From contig JABJOR010000272.1 in the NCBI GenBank assembly GCA_018664265.1, positions 1-10,200 of the forward strand: DNA of 10,200 bases. The letters are read 5' to 3'. The stretch's first letter is position 1, and every line of letters starts with the position of its first letter. A program made the translations under genes and the position numbers. Shown here one piece after another: positions 6,831 to 10,200 of the stretch. Origin of the DNA: Rhodospirillales bacterium (GTDB lineage Bacteria; Pseudomonadota; Alphaproteobacteria; Rhodospirillales; Casp-alpha2). The notes beneath the pieces are model-generated. The model worked only from the letters and a program-made list of their open reading frames with translations. It was not told the origin of the DNA and did not search any database.

Positions 6831-7034
6831 TCAGGCTCTGGTGAACAAATTGGGATTGTTCAGAGCAGCAGTGCTATACGTCAGTGGATGACGATTATCA
6901 TGAATGGGAGATATATGGACATGAGGAGGATATCCATATAAATCCAGAATTCTGGTTACGATCCAAAGGCTTTCGAATTTTTCGGTCTTACGAAAAACGT
7001 CACCCTGTTCAATATTTTTTAATGCTCTAGCCAT
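6831..7034 (-). CDS. Small uncharacterised protein, 67 residues
   Basis: Translation gives a compact polar protein with no membrane segment or signal peptide. It has a W-I-V-T-R strand (24-28), a P-P-H-V-H-I-S-P segment (36-43), an R-H-P-L-T turn, and an ending in A-A-L-N-N-P-N-L-F. The spacing of W-x-V, P-H-V and A-L-x-x-x-x-L-F is of a kind I associate with short alphaproteobacterial hypothetical proteins; this is from memory and no function is attached to it. It lies 56 nt downstream of the proline racemase-family gene on the same strand and might share its transcript, as no clear terminator lies between. Its ribosome binding site is weak. The stop codon occupies 6831-6833, immediately next to the thiolase stop at 6828-6830. 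It could still be a chance open frame, but the composition and pattern favour a real gene. Confidence 0.55.
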   Translation of the reverse strand: MARALKNIEQGDVFRKTEKFESLWIVTRILDLYGYPPHVHISPIHDNRHPLTYSTAALNNPNLFTRA

Positions 7035-7090
7035 ACATATGTAATAACTAGAAAGTGTTTATTTTTGGTAAATAACAATTAAGTATAAAA

Positions 7091-8119
7091 TCAGTAATTC
7101 GGCCAGGTATCGCTTAACCTGTATCCCTCAGGCCATGGATCATCCTTGTCTAACATATGTTGGTGAATACCAGTGATCCATGCGCGACCCGATATACTTG
7201 GAATGATGCCCGGTTTGTCCCCTATTTTTATTTCGCTTTCGATGCGGCAATCAAATTTAGAGCCCAGCAGAGAGAGCCCTCGGTAATTCTCACCAGTACT
7301 AAGCGTGCCACGGGCATGCAAGACGGACATTCGTGCAGAACACCCAGTGCCACAAGGCGAGCGATCAATTTTTCCAGGCTGGATCGTTACGGAACTTTTT
7401 CCGGTTTTAATGCCATCAATTGTTTCTATAGGTCCCGTCATTTGGCAAAAGGACAAATGTGTCCATTCAGCATTAAGTGGATGGTTGAAACCAAGCTGTT
7501 CATTGGCGGCGTTGGTAATAAGGATACCGGTTTGGGCTATGTCTTTTGCTTCATCGGGGGTAAGCCCGAAGCCAAGTTTTTGTGCATCGACAAGAACAAA
7601 GCTATCTCCACCATAAGCCGTGTCCACGCTTAATGTTCCCAAGCCTTGAACTTCAATAGTTGCATCGAGCTTGTCTGCAAAAGAAGGAACATTGGTAACT
7701 TTTACCTTTTCTACTTTGCCATTTTTGCAGGTAGCCTCAACCTCGACGATGCCACCGGGAGGCTCCAATACTAGCCAGGTAACGGGCTCAACCATAGGCA
7801 CGATGCCAGTTTCAAGCAGGACAGTGGAAACGCACATACTGTTTGATCCGGACATGGGCGGAACATCGGCGGGCTCCATTATGATCCATCCTGTATGTGC
7901 ATCCGGATGCTTGGGCGGAACCAGCAGGTTCATGTGGCGAAATACACCACCACGAGGCTCATTCAGCATAAAATTTTTCAGGATTTCATCCTGGGCAATA
8001 AATCTTGATTGCTCCCAGATTGTCGCGCCCGGAGGTGGTGTCACACCACCAATAATAACATCACCGACTTCACCCTCGGCATGACAACTGACAACATGGA
8101 TAACCTTAGTAGAACGCAT
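7091..8119 (-). CDS. Proline racemase-family protein with Ser90/Cys256 active site
   Basis: A 342-residue cytoplasmic enzyme of the proline racemase superfamily, whose members racemise proline, epimerise 4-hydroxyproline or dehydrate 3-hydroxyproline without a cofactor. The two pseudo-symmetric halves are visible. The first catalytic position, normally Cys in M-C-G-H, lies in [10 protein letters not shown] and is Ser (S90). The second, in [13 protein letters not shown], retains Cys (C256) with the conserved D-R-S-P-C-G-T-G. N-terminal H-x-x-S-C-H-A-E-G and the central Y-G-G-D-S-F strand also fit. A Ser/Cys pair marks a subgroup distinct from classical Cys/Cys racemases and Cys/Thr trans-3-hydroxyproline dehydratases, so activity on a hydroxyproline-like substrate is plausible but unproven. 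The ATG at 8117-8119 is preceded by a modest GAGA site. It is transcribed divergently from the binding-protein gene across a shared control region and followed by a small gene. Confidence 0.92.
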   Translation of the reverse strand: MRSTKVIHVVSCHAEGEVGDVIIGGVTPPPGATIWEQSRFIAQDEILKNFMLNEPRGGVFRHMNLLVPPKHPDAHTGWIIMEPADVPPMSGSNSMCVSTVLLETGIVPMVEPVTWLVLEPPGGIVEVEATCKNGKVEKVKVTNVPSFADKLDATIEVQGLGTLSVDTAYGGDSFVLVDAQKLGFGLTPDEAKDIAQTGILITNAANEQLGFNHPLNAEWTHLSFCQMTGPIETIDGIKTGKSSVTIQPGKIDRSPCGTGCSARMSVLHARGTLSTGENYRGLSLLGSKFDCRIESEIKIGDKPGIIPSISGRAWITGIHQHMLDKDDPWPEGYRLSDTWPNY

Positions 8120-8145
8120 AATTTATCTCGTTTCTTTACTTGGAT

Positions 8146-8175
8146 ATTATCAAAGAAGATAAAATAGTTTTTCAG
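8146..8175 (-). promoter_or_regulatory. Candidate promoter for the proline racemase-family gene
   Basis: On the minus strand, CTGAAA (8170-8175, four of six to the -35 consensus) and GATAAT (8146-8151, five of six to the -10) are separated by 18 nt. The site ends 26 bp upstream of the start codon. The left arm of the 8176-8220 inverted repeat begins right beside the -35 element. Assigned by eye only. Confidence 0.4.
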
Positions 8176-8220
8176 TTATGCTTTAAATAATTCACTTGTA
8201 TAAAATAATTGAAAGCATAA
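8176..8220. repeat. Inverted repeat in the divergent control region, possible operator
   Basis: TTATGCTTT at 8176-8184 and its exact reverse complement AAAGCATAA at 8212-8220 are separated by 27 bp of AT-rich sequence. The repeat lies between divergently transcribed genes and next to the candidate promoter of the proline racemase-family gene. A dimeric repressor or activator binding both arms, roughly three to four helical turns apart centre to centre, would be well placed to control both directions. No regulator gene is present in the window. Confidence 0.4.
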
Positions 8221-8356
8221 GGCTATTGCGTCGTCAAGCAATGTGGGCCTAGTATAAATATATGAACTGGATGTCTCTCGTTCTAGACGTAAATAAAAAC
8301 GTAATAAGTGCTTCTAATGCATATAGTTTAAAATAAAACAGGGAGAAGATTACATT

Positions 8357-10027
8357 ATGTCTAAAATCGAAAACAAGAATATTAATAAGGTAAAACAACA
8401 GTTTGCCGATGGTGAAATGGATCGTCGTGACTTTTTACGCTATTCCACTTTACTGGGTATGACTTCAGCAGCGGCTTATGCCTTTGCTGGTAAAATTACA
8501 GGTGAGAACTTTGTTGCACCGGCTCAGGCTGCCGTTAAAAAAGGCGGCGACATGAAAGTCGGCATGCGTGTCATGGATGTCGTTAACCCACACACATTTT
8601 CCTGGGGATTTGATTCAAACCTGGTCCGTGGAACAGTTGAATATTTAACAGAAACTGGCTCGGACAATGTAACACGTCCATATCTTTGCGAAAAATGGGA
8701 AGCCAGCGAAGACCTTAAAACTTGGGATTTGCATATGCGCAAAGACGTCAAGTGGCACAATGGTCGTAAATGGACCGCTGAAGATGCAGCCTGGAACATC
8801 AGGCATTGTCTTGATCCCAATACAGGCTCTTCCGTGCTGGGGCTCATGAAGGGCTACATGCTGAACGATGTTGAAATGACAAATGCAGATGGAACTGCTG
8901 GCACAACAACAGAACTTTGGGATGCTAATGCCATTGAAGTTGTTAATGAGAGCACCTTGCGCCTGAATTGCAAAGAAGCGCAAGTGGCTGTTCCTGAGCA
9001 CCTTTTCCACTATCCATTCCCCATGCTTGATCCTGAAGAAGGTGGTACGTTCGCCCCCGGTGGTAATGGTACTGGTGCTTTCGATCTGGAAGAAGTTCGT
9101 GTTGGTGAACGCGCTGTGCTTCGTGCCCGTAAGGATTATTGGGGGGAAGCACCAATGTTGGATAGCTTGACCTACATTGATCTGGGTGATGATCCTAGTG
9201 CTTCTGTTGGGGCTTTGGCTTCAAAGCAGGTTGATGCTCTTTATGAAATTGGATTTGAACAAATGGCTGCTTTAGAGCATATGCCGCATGTTGAAATTCA
9301 GCAGGTCACAACGGCGCAAACCGGTGTTGCTAGAATGCAAGTTGATCGTCCGGAGTTCAGTGACCCTCGTGTTCGTAAGGCCATGCGTCTTGCCATTGAC
9401 ACCCCCCGCGTTCTTGAGCTTGCTCATAACAATATGGGATCACCTGCAGAGCATCATCATGTATCGCCTGTACACCCCGATTATAAAGATATCGGCTTTA
9501 TGAAGCGTGATGTTGCAGGGGCCAAGGCATTGCTTGCAGAAGCAGGACATCCTGATGGCGTTGATTTTGAAATTGCCTGTAAGAAAGATCCTGCTTGGGA
9601 GCTCAATGCTGTTCAGGCAATGGTTCAAATGTGGGCCGAAGCGAACATTCGCGTCAAGATCAATGTGTTGCCATCCGCACAGTTCTGGGATGTCTGGGAT
9701 AAGGTTCCCTTTGGTTTCACTGAATGGACTCACCGTCCGCTTGGTTTCATGGTTCTCAGTCTTGCTTATCAGTCTGGTGTTCCATGGAATGAATCCCATT
9801 ACAGTAACGCAGAATTCGATAGCCTTCTGACCCAAGCGTCAGGGACTCTCGATATTGCCGAGCGTAGTGAGATTATTGGCAAGCTTGAACATATCATGCA
9901 GGAAGATGGGCCGATTGTTCAGCCGCTTTGGCGCCCAGGTCTCAGTGCCACACTGAATACCGTAGGTGGATGGAAGAAACATCCAACAGATTATGTTTTC
10001 CCAGGAAAAATCGGCTTTAAAGCCTGA
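8357..10027 (+). CDS. ABC transporter substrate-binding protein, family 5 (peptide/nickel/opine type), with Tat signal
   Basis: A 556-residue periplasmic solute receptor of the SBP_bac_5 family (DppA/OppA-like). The N-terminus has a long polar stretch, then a twin-arginine motif DRRDFLR (22-28), a moderately hydrophobic core (about 31-44) and an A-x-A site at APAQAA (54-59), pointing to Tat export with cleavage after about residue 58. There is no lipobox Cys. The mature part shows family landmarks: RPYLCEKWEASEDLKTWDLHMRKDV read in overlapping pieces, WTAEDAAWNIRH, GTGAFDL, a DPRVRKAMRLAID helix and a C-terminal VQPLWRPG. A GGGAG site lies 11 nt before the ATG. The gene is alone on its transcript, since a strong terminator follows; its permease and ATPase genes must lie further downstream or elsewhere. 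The ligand is probably the compound processed by the neighbouring enzymes, which is inference from context. Confidence 0.93.
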   Translation: MSKIENKNINKVKQQFADGEMDRRDFLRYSTLLGMTSAAAYAFAGKITGENFVAPAQAAVKKGGDMKVGMRVMDVVNPHTFSWGFDSNLVRGTVEYLTETGSDNVTRPYLCEKWEASEDLKTWDLHMRKDVKWHNGRKWTAEDAAWNIRHCLDPNTGSSVLGLMKGYMLNDVEMTNADGTAGTTTELWDANAIEVVNESTLRLNCKEAQVAVPEHLFHYPFPMLDPEEGGTFAPGGNGTGAFDLEEVRVGERAVLRARKDYWGEAPMLDSLTYIDLGDDPSASVGALASKQVDALYEIGFEQMAALEHMPHVEIQQVTTAQTGVARMQVDRPEFSDPRVRKAMRLAIDTPRVLELAHNNMGSPAEHHHVSPVHPDYKDIGFMKRDVAGAKALLAEAGHPDGVDFEIACKKDPAWELNAVQAMVQMWAEANIRVKINVLPSAQFWDVWDKVPFGFTEWTHRPLGFMVLSLAYQSGVPWNESHYSNAEFDSLLTQASGTLDIAERSEIIGKLEHIMQEDGPIVQPLWRPGLSATLNTVGGWKKHPTDYVFPGKIGFKA

Positions 10028-10050
10028 TCAAACCGGAAGAATATAAAGAT

Positions 10051-10082
10051 AAAGGGGAGCTGTTTTCAGCTCCCCTTTTTTT
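10051..10082 (+). terminator. Strong rho-independent terminator after the substrate-binding protein gene
   Basis: Bases 10051-10062 pair perfectly with 10067-10078 in a GC-rich 12-bp stem (AAAGGGGAGCTG) with a TTTT loop, and the T tract runs to 10082. It starts 23 nt after the stop codon. Transcription of the binding-protein gene should end here, fully or partly; partial read-through into transporter genes beyond the window cannot be excluded. Confidence 0.93.
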
Positions 10083-10200
10083 GTTACTATTTTCAGGTAA
10101 GTGGTAAGCGTCCGGTCTCCCCCACCTATTCATCAGATCCGTTTTTAGCGATACTGTCTGCAGATAGCGGGCAAATAGGTGTCCGCTTAAATTAAGTGGA
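10083..10200. other. Non-coding tail with inverted repeats
   Basis: No credible gene or ribosome binding site is visible in the last 118 bases. CACCTATT at 10123-10130 recurs as its exact reverse complement at 10174-10181. The final 19 bases (10182-10200) form a near palindrome in which all positions except two symmetric pairs' worth and the centre match their reverse complement. The second repeat arm runs straight into that palindrome. These could belong to a promoter-operator region for a downstream gene or to the end of a mobile element; the window stops before this can be decided. Confidence 0.3.

Noticed and set aside
7059..7076. Small AT-only inverted repeat (TTATTT/AAATAA) between the proline racemase-family gene and the small gene
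   Set aside because: The stem is about 6 A-T pairs with no T tract in the relevant direction, too weak to call a terminator.
8226..8255. Sigma-70-like promoter (TTGCGT, 18 nt, TAGTAT) for the binding-protein gene
   Set aside because: Only three of six and four of six matches in a very AT-rich region, where similar pairs arise by chance; not firm enough to list.
9440..9835. 131-codon minus-strand and 107-codon plus-strand frames inside the binding-protein gene
   Set aside because: Both are embedded in a continuous, recognisable family 5 binding-protein frame and show no domain of their own.

Overview
The window reads as a metabolic, accessory-type locus from a moderate-GC bacterium, most likely a marine-type alphaproteobacterium. 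This placement is inferred from overall protein character: a DmdA-like demethylase, a BktB-like thiolase, and a small protein of a pattern I associate with Alphaproteobacteria. No rRNA, tRNA or marker gene confirms it. I see no transposase, CRISPR array or phage gene.

Layout: (1) Bases 1-1954 (+) carry the 3' part of a class III PLP-dependent aminotransferase, cut by the window edge, and a two-domain cupin. They end at a hairpin terminator at 1979-2027. (2) Bases 2114-6830 (+) form a tight four-gene operon: a GcvT/DmdA-type folate-dependent methyltransferase, an AMP-forming acyl-CoA ligase, a short-chain dehydrogenase and a beta-ketothiolase. The gaps are 27 nt, a 4-nt overlap and 11 nt. (3) Bases 6831-8119 (-) carry a proline racemase-family enzyme with a Ser/Cys active-site pair, followed by a small uncharacterised protein whose stop codon abuts the thiolase stop. 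(4) Bases 8120-8356 are a divergent AT-rich control region with a perfect 9-bp inverted repeat. (5) Bases 8357-10027 (+) carry a Tat-exported family 5 ABC substrate-binding protein, closed by a strong terminator at 10051-10082. The last 118 bases hold no gene but contain inverted repeats.

How the genes may work together (inference): the binding protein imports a small amine, amino-acid derivative or peptide-like solute. The proline racemase-family enzyme epimerises or dehydrates an amino acid. The aminotransferase removes or moves an amino group, and the GcvT/DmdA-like enzyme passes a methyl or C1 group to tetrahydrofolate. The ligase, dehydrogenase and thiolase then activate a 3-hydroxy acid, oxidise it and cleave it to acetyl-CoA plus a shortened acyl-CoA. 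No acyl-CoA dehydrogenase or enoyl-CoA hydratase is present. This fits a substrate that already carries, or gains, a 3-hydroxyl, such as a methylated onium or hydroxy amino acid. The actual substrate cannot be read from the sequence.
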